In this document: positions 8,742 to 16,071 of the stretch, piece after piece
Position numbering within the stretch: position 1 is the stretch's first letter
How the letters are laid out: every line of letters begins with the position of its first letter
NCBI RefSeq assembly: GCF_024505145.1
Contig: NZ_JANIAA010000027.1
Coordinates: 1-64,000 of the forward strand
Reading direction: 5' to 3'
Source: Streptomyces rugosispiralis
GTDB lineage: Bacteria > Actinomycetota > Actinomycetes > Streptomycetales > Streptomycetaceae
Length of the DNA stretch: 64,000 nucleotides
The notes under the pieces: generated by a model
Told to the model about the DNA's origin: nothing
Databases searched by the model: none
The model's input: only the letters and a program-made list of their open reading frames with translations
Program-made: the position numbers and the translations under genes

Positions 8742-8895
8742 GTACTCGCCGAGGACCGGTTCAGCCGCGCCCTGGCCGTCGCGCCGCAGGCGCCCGCCAG
8801 CCACCCGCTGGGGCCGGAACCGACGGCGCTGACCAGCCTCGATCCGCCCGACCACGGAAGGCTGCGGGGGCCTGTGCTCACCCGAGGACTCCGCC
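8736..8895 (+). pseudogene. cytochrome P450 fragment
   Basis: One plus-strand frame reads RRVLAEDRFSRALAV, then TALTSLDPPDHGRLRGPVLT. The DP-PDH-RLR motif and the preceding (V/L)L-D-RFSRA segment are hallmarks of the region around helices B' to C of actinobacterial P450s. Only about 50 residues survive; the start and the heme-binding C-terminal half are absent. It is a small scrap inside a zone of gene debris. Confidence 0.55.
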
Positions 8896-8972
8896 GCGTC
8901 GCGCGGGGAACTCCGGACCTACGTGGGTTGAGGATGCACTGGCGTTGTTTGATACGAGACCGATTGTCGGTG

Positions 8973-9272
8973 TCAATCCATGTCCATCTGCCAGAGGTGT
9001 GCAGCGCGGCGACCGGCGTAGCGTACTTTGCGGTTGGCAGCCCTCACCCACCCCTGCCATTCCTTGTACGCTGAGCGCTCCTGGGTGCGCGCACAGCATG
9101 TCCAAGGGGAGGCCATTCCGGTGACCGTGGCCCATCGGCAGCGGGTACCAGTGTCCTTCCGGGGCGGGAGTGGCGGAAGGTCACAGGGGCCATGCCGGTG
9201 GTCATGCAGCGGCAGGCCACCATGCTCGCGGTGGCGCACCCACGACGGTTTCGTCTTGTCCGTGCGGGACAT
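8973..9272 (-). CDS. small hypothetical protein (MSRTDKTKP-type)
   Basis: This 99-residue protein begins MSRTDKTKPSWVRHREHG and contains HDHRHGPCDLPP, a beginning I associate with small basic hypothetical proteins frequent in Streptomyces. The ATG at 9272 has a strong GGAGG about 7 bases upstream, unlike overlapping frames. It is rich in Arg, His and Cys, with paired cysteines and histidines that could bind metal, although no defined zinc-finger pattern is complete. The C-terminus (RKVRYAGRRAAHLWQ) is basic. No function can be assigned. Confidence 0.5.
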   Translation of the reverse strand: MSRTDKTKPSWVRHREHGGLPLHDHRHGPCDLPPLPPRKDTGTRCRWATVTGMASPWTCCARTQERSAYKEWQGWVRAANRKVRYAGRRAAHLWQMDMD

Positions 9273-9650
9273 CTCGTTCCTCCGGAACCAGCCACCCGGG
9301 CTCCCGGACTCTCCGGGCGGGCGGCTAAGGCAACCGCGTCACCACCATCACCTGCTCTCGGCATATGTCGAGCAACGTAGCGTCGCCCCGCTTCTTCCAG
9401 ACTATGGCTCGTCTTCGCACATTCCCAGGTCGCATTCCGGTCGAGCGCCGGGATCGACGTCGCCGCCGCACCAGATCCACACTCGCCGGCCAGCGCCGTC
9501 GACGGTGTATTCGCCCTTCGCCCCACCAGCTATTCCCTGTGTACACCTTGCAGTTCCGAAGTGGACTGTACGGAAGGGAGTGAGACACCGTGGCCGCCCT
9601 CCCCAAGGCTGACCGGTTCGCCAATCTCATTCCGCCACCGATCACTGACC
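9273..9650. other. non-coding stretch before the IS256-type element
   Basis: I see no gene with both a ribosome binding site and family similarity here. It appears to be intergenic or eroded sequence ending at the left terminal repeat of the insertion element. Confidence 0.4.
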
Positions 9651-9677
9651 GGGAGCAATGCTCAATACCTGTGGATC
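9651..9677 (+). repeat. left terminal inverted repeat of the IS256-type element
   Basis: It begins GGGAGCAATG and ends TGTGGATC, pairing imperfectly with 11551-11577. It sits 95 bases upstream of the first transposase start codon considered (9772). Confidence 0.55.
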
Positions 9678-9771
9678 ACTCCTGGCGGAAGGAGGCGTAC
9701 CTTCCCGATGGATCGATCGATAGGTCATCGAGCAAAGCCGACGTTGCAGCGTCGGTCGGGAAGGCACGCCC

Positions 9772-11028
9772 GTGCTTACGGTGGTCAACGAGGACAGCAC
9801 CACGCCAAGCGGCAGCTCGCCGCTGGATGAGATCGTTCGGGAAGGCGCACGGCGGATGCTCGCCGCCGCACTGGAGGCCGAAGTCAACGCCTACATAGCT
9901 GAGTTGGTCGATGAGCGCGACGGCAGGGGGCACCGTCTGGTGGTGCGCAACGGCTATCACCAGCCCCGGCAGGTCGCCACCGGGGCTGGCGTGGCCGAGG
10001 TGAAGGCACCGCGGGTGAACGACAGGCGCGTCGACGAGGCCACGGGCGAGCGCAAGCGGTTCAGCTCGGCGATCCTGCCGCCGTGGTGTCGCAAGTCGCC
10101 GAAGATCAGCGAGGTGCTGCCGCTGCTCTACCTGCACGGTCTGTCCTCCGGCGACTTCGTGCCCGCTCTGGAGCAGTTCCTCGGTTCGTCCGCTGGGCTC
10201 TCGGCGGCGACGGTCACCCGGCTGACGACGCAGTGGCAGGCCGATCATGCCGCTTTCATGGACCGCGACTTCGCGGAGGTCGACTACGTGTACATGCGGG
10301 CCGACGGCATGCACCTCAACGTCCGCTTGGAGGAGGCCAAGGCCTGCGTCCTGCTACTCATCGGAGTCCGGGCCGATGGTGCCAAGGAGCTGGTCGCGCT
10401 CACGGACGGCTACCGCGAGTCGGGTGAGTCGTGGGCTGACCTGCTGCGGGACTGCGCCCGCCGGGGCATGCGAGCCCCGGTGCTCGCGGTCGGGGACGGC
10501 GCCCTGGGCTTCTGGAAGGCTCTGGCGGAGGTGTTTCCCGAAACACGCGGGCAAAGGCGCTGGGTTCACAAAACCGCCAATGTTCTGGACGCCATGCCGA
10601 AGTCCGCACAGCCCGGCGCGAAGAAGGCCATCCAGGACATCTACAACGCCGAGGACCGCGACCATGCCGAGGCGGCGATCCAGGCGTTCGCCCAGCTCTA
10701 CGGTGCGAAATTCCCCAAGGCGGTCAAGAAGATCACCGACGACCAGGACCAGCTGCTGGCGTTCTACGACTTCCCGGCCGAGCACTGGAACCACCTACGC
10801 ACCACGAACCCCATCGAGTCGACTTTCTCCACCGTCCGGCTGCGGACCAAGGTCACCCGCGGGGCCGGCTCCCGCACCGCCGCCCTGGCCATGGTCTTCA
10901 AGCTCGTCGAGTCCGCCCAGCAGCGGTGGCGGGCCGTGAACGCGCCCCACCTCGTCGCCCTCGTCCGTGCCGGAGCCCGCTTCGAACGCGGCCAGCTCGT
11001 CGAACGCCCCGAGGCGGTCGCGGCGTGA
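9772..11028 (+). CDS. IS256 family transposase
   Basis: A full-length 418-residue Mutator/IS256 transposase. It has the N-terminal DNA-binding region (DEIVREGARRMLAAALEAEV, VRNGYHQPR), the RADGMHLNV segment with the first catalytic Asp, VGDGALGFWKAL with the second Asp, and NPIESTFSTVRLRTKVTRG with the catalytic Glu. The catalytic core is intact, so this copy may be active. The reading frame starts at 9772 (GTG/ATG choice uncertain). Its stop overlaps the start of the GNAT gene (GTGA), so the two are probably co-translated. Confidence 0.9.
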   Translation: MLTVVNEDSTTPSGSSPLDEIVREGARRMLAAALEAEVNAYIAELVDERDGRGHRLVVRNGYHQPRQVATGAGVAEVKAPRVNDRRVDEATGERKRFSSAILPPWCRKSPKISEVLPLLYLHGLSSGDFVPALEQFLGSSAGLSAATVTRLTTQWQADHAAFMDRDFAEVDYVYMRADGMHLNVRLEEAKACVLLLIGVRADGAKELVALTDGYRESGESWADLLRDCARRGMRAPVLAVGDGALGFWKALAEVFPETRGQRRWVHKTANVLDAMPKSAQPGAKKAIQDIYNAEDRDHAEAAIQAFAQLYGAKFPKAVKKITDDQDQLLAFYDFPAEHWNHLRTTNPIESTFSTVRLRTKVTRGAGSRTAALAMVFKLVESAQQRWRAVNAPHLVALVRAGARFERGQLVERPEAVAA

Positions 11029-11543
11029 GTACCCTCGTGACCCAGGCGATCAGTACCAAGCGGCTGGACCTGCTGCCGCTGCACGTCGAGCACGCCGAGG
11101 AGATGGCCGCCGTACTGTCCGACCCGGCCCTGCACACCTTCATCGGCGGCACTCCGGATACCCCGCGAGCCCTGCGCTCGCGCTACCAGCGCATGACCGC
11201 AGGCTCTCCCGATCCGGCCATTTCCTGGCTGAACTGGGTGATCCGGCTCCGTGGCAAGGCCGGCCTGACGGGCACCGTCCAGGCGACAGTCAGCCCCTCC
11301 GGCCACGGCCCCATCGCCGAGATCGCCTGGGTGGTGGGAACCCCGTGGCAGGGAAGAGGCATCGCCACCGAAGCAGCCCGAGGACTCGTCGACTGGCTCA
11401 GCCAGCAGCCGGTGCACACCGTCATCGCCCACATCCACCCCGAACATCGGGCATCCGCCGCCGTCGCCACTGCCGCCGGGCTCACACCCACCGACGAATG
11501 GCACGACGGCGAGATCCGATGGCGCCGGAGCATCAGACGATAA
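11025..11543 (+). CDS. GNAT N-acetyltransferase, IS passenger
   Basis: This 172-residue protein belongs to the RimJ/RimL-like GNAT group: ISTKRLDLLPLHVEHAEEMA at the N-terminus, a middle IRLRGKAGLTGTVQ strand, the acetyl-CoA loop region WVVGTPWQGRGIATEAARGL (Q/R-x-x-G-x-G/A pattern as QGRGIA), and the C-terminal HPEHRASAAVATAAGL motif. The GTG start at 11025 lies inside the transposase stop. The substrate is unknown; relatives acetylate amino groups of small molecules or protein N-termini and can confer resistance. Its location inside the terminal repeats makes it a passenger gene. Confidence 0.8.
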   Translation: MSTLVTQAISTKRLDLLPLHVEHAEEMAAVLSDPALHTFIGGTPDTPRALRSRYQRMTAGSPDPAISWLNWVIRLRGKAGLTGTVQATVSPSGHGPIAEIAWVVGTPWQGRGIATEAARGLVDWLSQQPVHTVIAHIHPEHRASAAVATAAGLTPTDEWHDGEIRWRRSIRR

Positions 11544-11550
11544 CTTCGCC

Positions 11551-11577
11551 GATCCACAAATCTTGACTATTACTCCC
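11551..11577 (-). repeat. right terminal inverted repeat of the IS256-type element
   Basis: It begins 8 bases after the GNAT stop. Its reverse complement starts GGGAGTAATAG and ends TTGTGGATC, matching the left repeat. Confidence 0.55.
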
Positions 11578-11761
11578 CATCTCCTGATGCCTGGCCAACC
11601 CCAGGCTCGGCGAGCGGGAGGTGATGACCGCGTGCTGGAAGGCGCCATCGAGACCACCCGCGACGGCGGCACGGTGTTTCTGGGCGATCTGCGGAACAAT
11701 GCGTTGCTGGAGGTTTTCCACGGCGCACTGGAATCGCACAGGGCTCAGGACGCCACGTGTG

Positions 11762-12140
11762 AGGGTAGCTGACTGCTGCGCGTAGGCGATCGGCGCCTGC
11801 TGGCCGTTGGCCGAGTGCTGTCGGCGGGTGTTGTAGCGCGTGGTCCAGCGGAAGACCGTCAGGCGGCCGGCACGTGCCCCGTCGAAGCGGCGGCCGCCAC
11901 GGAGCGCCTCGCGTTTGAGGGCGGCGTTGAACGACTCGGCGAGTGCGTTGTCCGCGCTCGTGCCGACCGCGCCCATGGACTGCCGCACCCCGACTCGGCG
12001 CGATCACCAGCGCATACACGAGAGGTGTACTGCCTGCGCCCCGTGATCACTGTGGAACACGGCACCGGCCAGGTTGCCGCGGGGCGCGGCGGCAGCCCGG
12101 AGCGCGTCGGCGACCAGCGAGGTGGGGCATGTGATCGGTG
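11762..12140 (-). pseudogene. IS3-family transposase (orfB) remnant
   Basis: Minus-strand frames give the C-terminal half of an IS3-type integrase-core transposase: TSLVADALRAAAAPRGNLAG, AVFHSDHGAQ (second catalytic Asp), then after a frameshift near 12035 RQSMGAVGTSADNALAESFN (catalytic Glu) and a tail TTRYNTRRQHSANGQQAPIAYA. The N-terminal half and orfA are absent; the sequence joins the IS982 remnant at its upstream side. The open frame continues past 11762 into the IS256-type right end, which I treat as chance read-through. Confidence 0.7.
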
Positions 12141-12207
12141 ATCGACTAGATGATCGATTCCAAGGAGTGCCTGCGGAGACGAGAGCGAGGGCATCCAAGA
12201 TCGTTTT

Positions 12208-12930
12208 GTGACGAACAACCTGGATTACCTGCCGCAGCAACCCGGCTACAACAAGCGGCTGCGCAAAGCCGCCGACCTGCTCCGCCGGATCACCCGGATA
12301 CTGGCCACCAGCACCTCAGCGTGGAGCGATGACGTGTGGATCGTGGACTCCACACCCGTGGAATGCGGCCGCTCATGGGAAACCGTCAAACGCTCCGAGC
12401 TGGCCGGATGGGCCCAATACGGCTACTGCGCCAGTCACAGCCGTTTCTTCTGGGGTCTGCGCCTCCACCTCGTGTGCACCCTCCAGGGCCTGCCCGTAGC
12501 CTTCGCCCTGACCGGAGCCAAAGCCGACGAACGCGCAACACTGCTGGACCTGCTCGCGGCCGAACCGCACCTCCTCGCCGCCCGGCCCGGCCAGACGCTG
12601 ATCGGCGACAAGCACTACTTCGGCCGCGCCTTCGAACAGGAACTCGCCCAGCAGGGCGTCCAGTTGCTACGGCCGACCCGCGAGGGCGAACGGCAGCGGC
12701 CCGGTGGAACCCTGTTCAAGCCGTTGCGGCAGGTCATCGAGACGGTCAACGAGACCTTCAAGGGGCAACTCGACCTCGAACAGCACCGAGCGCGCACGCC
12801 TGGAGGCGTCATCGCCCGTGTCATGCAGCGAATACTCGCACTGACCGCCGTGATCTGGCACAACGACCACACCGCACGGGACACCCTCCGTTCGCTCACC
12901 CCCTACGATCACGACCCCTTGGAACCGATC
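12208..12930 (+). pseudogene. IS982-family transposase with internal deletion
   Basis: The frame starts TNNLD (GTG at 12208) and passes at once into YLPQQPGYNKRLRKA. In intact IS982 transposases about 60 residues lie between these motifs, so an in-frame internal deletion is likely. The catalytic region follows intact: DVWIVDSTPVECGRS, GYCASHSRFFWGLRLH, ALTGAKADER, LIGDKHYFGRAFEQ, ETVNETFKGQLDLEQHRART. After RSLTPYDHDPLE (about 12925) the frame runs on to 13170 as antisense of the next gene, so the natural end is also lost or close by. Confidence 0.75.
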
Positions 12931-12997
12931 ATCTTGGAGCGGAAGCTGCATTGGCCGGAGCGGGCCGCTTCGATGACGGCCGTGGAGCGCGGGCTCG

Positions 12998-13444
12998 TCA
13001 TCGCGGATGACCTGGCCGCGGTCCGTACACGACCACCAGTCCGTTGTCGGCGTCGACCTCGACCTGGTCGCCGGTCGCGATCTTGGCGACCGGGTCGTCG
13101 TCGAACTCGGTCACCGTGGGGACGCGGGTCACGATCGCGCCGAGGGCGGCCTTCGTGGTCAGGTTGGTGAAGACCATCGCCAGCGGAGCGGTGCCCAGCA
13201 GGCGGGTCGACTGGAAGAAGCCGGACCAGCCCGAGGAACCCTTCGCTCCGGGGAAAACCAGCACCTTGCCGGTGAAGCAGACACCGTAGAGCTCGTGTCT
13301 GCGCTCGATGATGGTGCCGGTGGCCGGCTCGATCCCGCCCCAGCCGGAGATGGTCTCGTGGGAGACCAGGGCCCGGCCCGCCACGCGCCCCGGGACGATG
13401 CCGCGACCGCGGAACACGAGCCGGGTCCCCGCGGCGCTGGTCAT
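12998..13444 (-). CDS. aconitase X swivel-domain (small) subunit, DUF126
   Basis: This 148-residue protein is the small subunit of a split aconitase X (AcnX). It shows FRGRGIVPGRVAGRALVS, SGWGGIEPATGTI, FPGAKGSSGWSGFFQS (substrate-side loop) and the TLTTKAA-like NLTTKAALGAIVTR. The ATG at 13444 overlaps the stop of the large-subunit gene (ATGA), so the subunits are made in step. Characterised bacterial AcnX enzymes dehydrate cis-3-hydroxy-L-proline, and archaeal ones mevalonate 5-phosphate; which substrate applies here is not decided by the sequence. It is the last gene of a minus-strand operon, truncated from further neighbours by IS982 debris. Confidence 0.85.
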   Translation of the reverse strand: MTSAAGTRLVFRGRGIVPGRVAGRALVSHETISGWGGIEPATGTIIERRHELYGVCFTGKVLVFPGAKGSSGWSGFFQSTRLLGTAPLAMVFTNLTTKAALGAIVTRVPTVTEFDDDPVAKIATGDQVEVDADNGLVVVYGPRPGHPR

Positions 13445-14742
13445 CGGACCACCGCCGCGGGGGCCAGCGAGCCACGCCAGCGACCGGTCACGGCGGCATC
13501 GACGCACGCCTCGGTGGTGCCGAACCAGGCTTCGATGCCGAGGATCGCAGGAAGGTAGTGCGCCTGCTTGGCCGAGTCCGTGGCGAACACCTTGGTGCCC
13601 GTGGGCGCGGCCCGCGACATGGCCGGGCAGGAGTCGGTCAGGACCCGGCCCCCGGCGCGCTCGATGGTGGCCGTCCACCCGTTGCGGTCCGAGACGGCAC
13701 GCAGCGCACGCGGCGTCATGACCCACAGTTCGGTCCCGGCCGACAGCGTGCGGCCTTCGAGCGCCCGCGCGACCCGGCCGATCTGCTCGAGTGAGGCGTG
13801 CGGGCAGCCAATCAGCACGAAGTCGACATCTTCGCTGTTCCCGATGGAGTTGAGCGAGTCGTAGATCGCGCGGCGCTCCGCCTCGCCGTAGTGCAGCCGC
13901 TCGGGCGGGGTGGCGCCGCCGAAGGCCGCCTCCAGCGTCGGCGCATCGGGGGTGCGTCCCGGGATGTGGTACATCTCGACGCCGCCCGAGGAGGCGGCGG
14001 CCGCCCCGAAGTGCTTCAGGTCCGCCAGGTCGGGTTGGCCGAGGTCGCCGACCATGACCGGGCGCGCTTCCTGAACCGCGTCGCCGACGAAGTAGCCGAA
14101 CATGCCCCAGTCCTGAAAGCCAGTCATCCGGAGCCCGGACTCGATCAGATGGGTTCCGTAGCGGTTTTCCACCAGATGGTTGCCCCAGCAGGGGATCCGG
14201 CCCGTGATGCTCGCCGACCCGGTCGAGGCGCCCCCTTCGCAGTTGGTGCGAGCGCCGAGGACCGAGTTGGCGTAGACCACCGCCGAGGACTCCATCCAGG
14301 CGATGTGCTCGCCGTAGGTCGGCAGATTGCCCACCTGGTACGGGGTGCATGTGGCCAGGACGTTGACGCCCTTGGAGCTGTAGAACGACTCGGCGTCGGC
14401 CTGGAGCTCGATGTTGCGCTCGGAGTACGGCATGATCCCCAGCGCGTCGTCGCCGAAGCCGTGCTGGAGCTGGCAGGTGGGCACCTTCATCCGCGGCACC
14501 TCGATGTCGTCGTCGCAGTCGAGGCTGATCACCGCGAACGCCTTCGACCAGCCACCCTCCTCGAACAGCTTCGTCTTGGCGGGTGAGGGCTGGGTGTTGG
14601 TCCCCGCCACGTTGCGGGTCTCGCACAGGTGCGCGGCACCGAGTGCGTCGGCGTATCTGATGAGCAGGTCCATCGCCGCCGCGACGGCATCGCCGTCACG
14701 ACCGTCGCGCATGGCCTTCTCTTCGTCCGTCAGAGTGACCAT
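13441..14742 (-). CDS. aconitase X catalytic (large) subunit, DUF521
   Basis: A complete 433-residue large subunit of the AcnX dehydratase family. Typical motifs are ETRNVAGTNTQPSPAKTKLF (with CETRN), CTPYQVGNLPTYGEHIAW, SSAVVYANSVLGARTNCEGG, and in the C-terminal half LIGCPHASLEQI and TDSCPAMS; the cysteines at CTPY, IGCPH and DSCP are the usual iron-sulfur ligands. It should form a heterodimer with the DUF126 subunit and catalyse dehydration of a small hydroxy acid. The ATG at 14742 has GAGGAGGAG directly upstream. It lies 10 bases after the FAD oxidoreductase gene in one operon. Confidence 0.88.
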   Translation of the reverse strand: MVTLTDEEKAMRDGRDGDAVAAAMDLLIRYADALGAAHLCETRNVAGTNTQPSPAKTKLFEEGGWSKAFAVISLDCDDDIEVPRMKVPTCQLQHGFGDDALGIMPYSERNIELQADAESFYSSKGVNVLATCTPYQVGNLPTYGEHIAWMESSAVVYANSVLGARTNCEGGASTGSASITGRIPCWGNHLVENRYGTHLIESGLRMTGFQDWGMFGYFVGDAVQEARPVMVGDLGQPDLADLKHFGAAAASSGGVEMYHIPGRTPDAPTLEAAFGGATPPERLHYGEAERRAIYDSLNSIGNSEDVDFVLIGCPHASLEQIGRVARALEGRTLSAGTELWVMTPRALRAVSDRNGWTATIERAGGRVLTDSCPAMSRAAPTGTKVFATDSAKQAHYLPAILGIEAWFGTTEACVDAAVTGRWRGSLAPAAVVR

Positions 14743-14752
14743 CGACTCCTCC

Positions 14753-16042
14753 TCAGCCCTCGACGTTCTCGCGGACGCGGTCGCGCAGCGCCGTCAGATC
14801 GACCTGGTGGACGTCCTCGCCCAGGGTCAGATCGAGGGTGTGCGCGGCGGCGAGGCCCATCGCCGAGCAGGGACCCATCACCCGGACGCTCGAGAGCGCG
14901 GCGGCGTCCCCGTCGACACAGCGTCCGGCGGCCACGAGGTTGCGCGCCCGCGGCGAGAGCATGCTGCGCAGCGGGACGTAGTGGAGGTGGTCGGGGCCGA
15001 AGGTCTCCCAGACGTAGCCCTCGGCCCGGTCGTGCAGCTCGACCGGCCAGGCCGTCCGGGCGACGGCGTCCTCGAACCTCGTCTCTCCCCGCACCTCGTC
15101 CAGGGTCAGCCGGTGGGCGGCGGCGAGCCAGCGGGTCTGCCGGCGCCCCGGGAACCCATAGGCGCGGACCCGGGCGTTGCGGAACGCCGCCGGGAACTCC
15201 CGCCGGAGGAACTCCACGACCCGGTCCGCCTGGGCGCGGCCCCGCAGCTGCGCGTCGGCGGCCTCGACCGCGCCCAAGGGGGCCTCGACATGAGTCATGT
15301 TCATCACCGCCGTGTCGCGGCCGGGGAAGAAGAACGCGAGCCCGTCACGGCGGACCAGGCCGTACTGGGCGGCCTTCTCATCGACCCGGGCCACCAGCTC
15401 GGCGGGCTCCGGCTTGCCGGACTGGTCGAGTCCCTCCAGCCGGATCTGCTGGGAGCCCCAGACGGTACGGTCCGGGACCTGGCAGGGCAGGCCCGCCTCC
15501 CATGCGAGGGCCGCGTCGCCGGTCGCGTCGACGACACCGCGGGCGGTGACGCTCACCGGGCCGAAGCGCGTGGCGAAGTCGACCCGCTCGATGACGCCGC
15601 CCTCGGTCCCGACGCTGCTGACAGAGGCGCCGAGGACGACCCGGACGCCGAGCTCCTCGACGATGTTCTCGAACCAGCGGCCAAGGGCGACCTCGTCATA
15701 GGTCACCGTCTGGGTGTGGGTGCGGTTGTAGTGGAGGTCGTCGGTCTTCTCCAGCGCCTCGAAGAGCTCGCCGAAGATCCCGTAGGTGAGCTGGCGGTAG
15801 TCGGGCGCGTTGCCGTAGATCCCGCAGAAGAGCCCGATCATCGAATTGACGCACTGGCCGCCGAGGACCGGGAGCGCGTCGACCAGGACGACATCGCGGC
15901 CGAGGCGGCGCGCCTGGATGGCCGCCGAGAGCCCGGCGATACCGGCGCCGACGACGAGGATGTCGGCGTCGAGCCGTTCGGCCGGAGCGTCGGCCGGCTT
16001 GGTGACCGTGTGGACGACGAGATCGGACAGGGGGTGGGGCAT
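14753..16042 (-). CDS. FAD-dependent oxidoreductase (FAD_oxidored family)
   Basis: This 429-residue flavoprotein has the N-terminal dinucleotide fold ILVVGAGIAGLSAAIQARRLG (GxGxxG), the LGGQCVNSMIGLFCG segment, the GVVDATGDAALAWEAG motif typical of the pfam12831 group, and a C-terminal LVAAGRCVDGDAAALSSVRVMGPC FAD-contact region. Related proteins oxidise small hydroxy or amino acids; some need no second domain. It lies 29 bases after the IlvD gene and 10 bases before the AcnX large subunit, so it should act in the same pathway, probably on the substrate or product of a dehydratase. The substrate is unknown. Confidence 0.8.
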   Translation of the reverse strand: MPHPLSDLVVHTVTKPADAPAERLDADILVVGAGIAGLSAAIQARRLGRDVVLVDALPVLGGQCVNSMIGLFCGIYGNAPDYRQLTYGIFGELFEALEKTDDLHYNRTHTQTVTYDEVALGRWFENIVEELGVRVVLGASVSSVGTEGGVIERVDFATRFGPVSVTARGVVDATGDAALAWEAGLPCQVPDRTVWGSQQIRLEGLDQSGKPEPAELVARVDEKAAQYGLVRRDGLAFFFPGRDTAVMNMTHVEAPLGAVEAADAQLRGRAQADRVVEFLRREFPAAFRNARVRAYGFPGRRQTRWLAAAHRLTLDEVRGETRFEDAVARTAWPVELHDRAEGYVWETFGPDHLHYVPLRSMLSPRARNLVAAGRCVDGDAAALSSVRVMGPCSAMGLAAAHTLDLTLGEDVHQVDLTALRDRVRENVEG

Positions 16043-16071
16043 GGTGTGGTCTTCTCCCGGAAGGTGGTTGG

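Larger units (their letters stand above)
9651..11577 (+). mobile_element. IS256-family element with a GNAT passenger gene
   Basis: Imperfect terminal inverted repeats (9651-9677 and 11551-11577; 21 matches in 28 positions when one extra outer position is compared, identical over the inner GTGGATC) bracket an intact IS256-type transposase and a translationally coupled acetyltransferase gene. The right repeat lies beyond the acetyltransferase, so it appears to be part of the element. I found no clear 8-9 bp target duplication, so the insertion may be old or rearranged. Confidence 0.6.

Noticed and set aside
9658..11028. Whether the IS256-type element has 8-9 bp target duplications
   Set aside because: The bases flanking the two terminal repeats do not match, so I report the element without target duplications.
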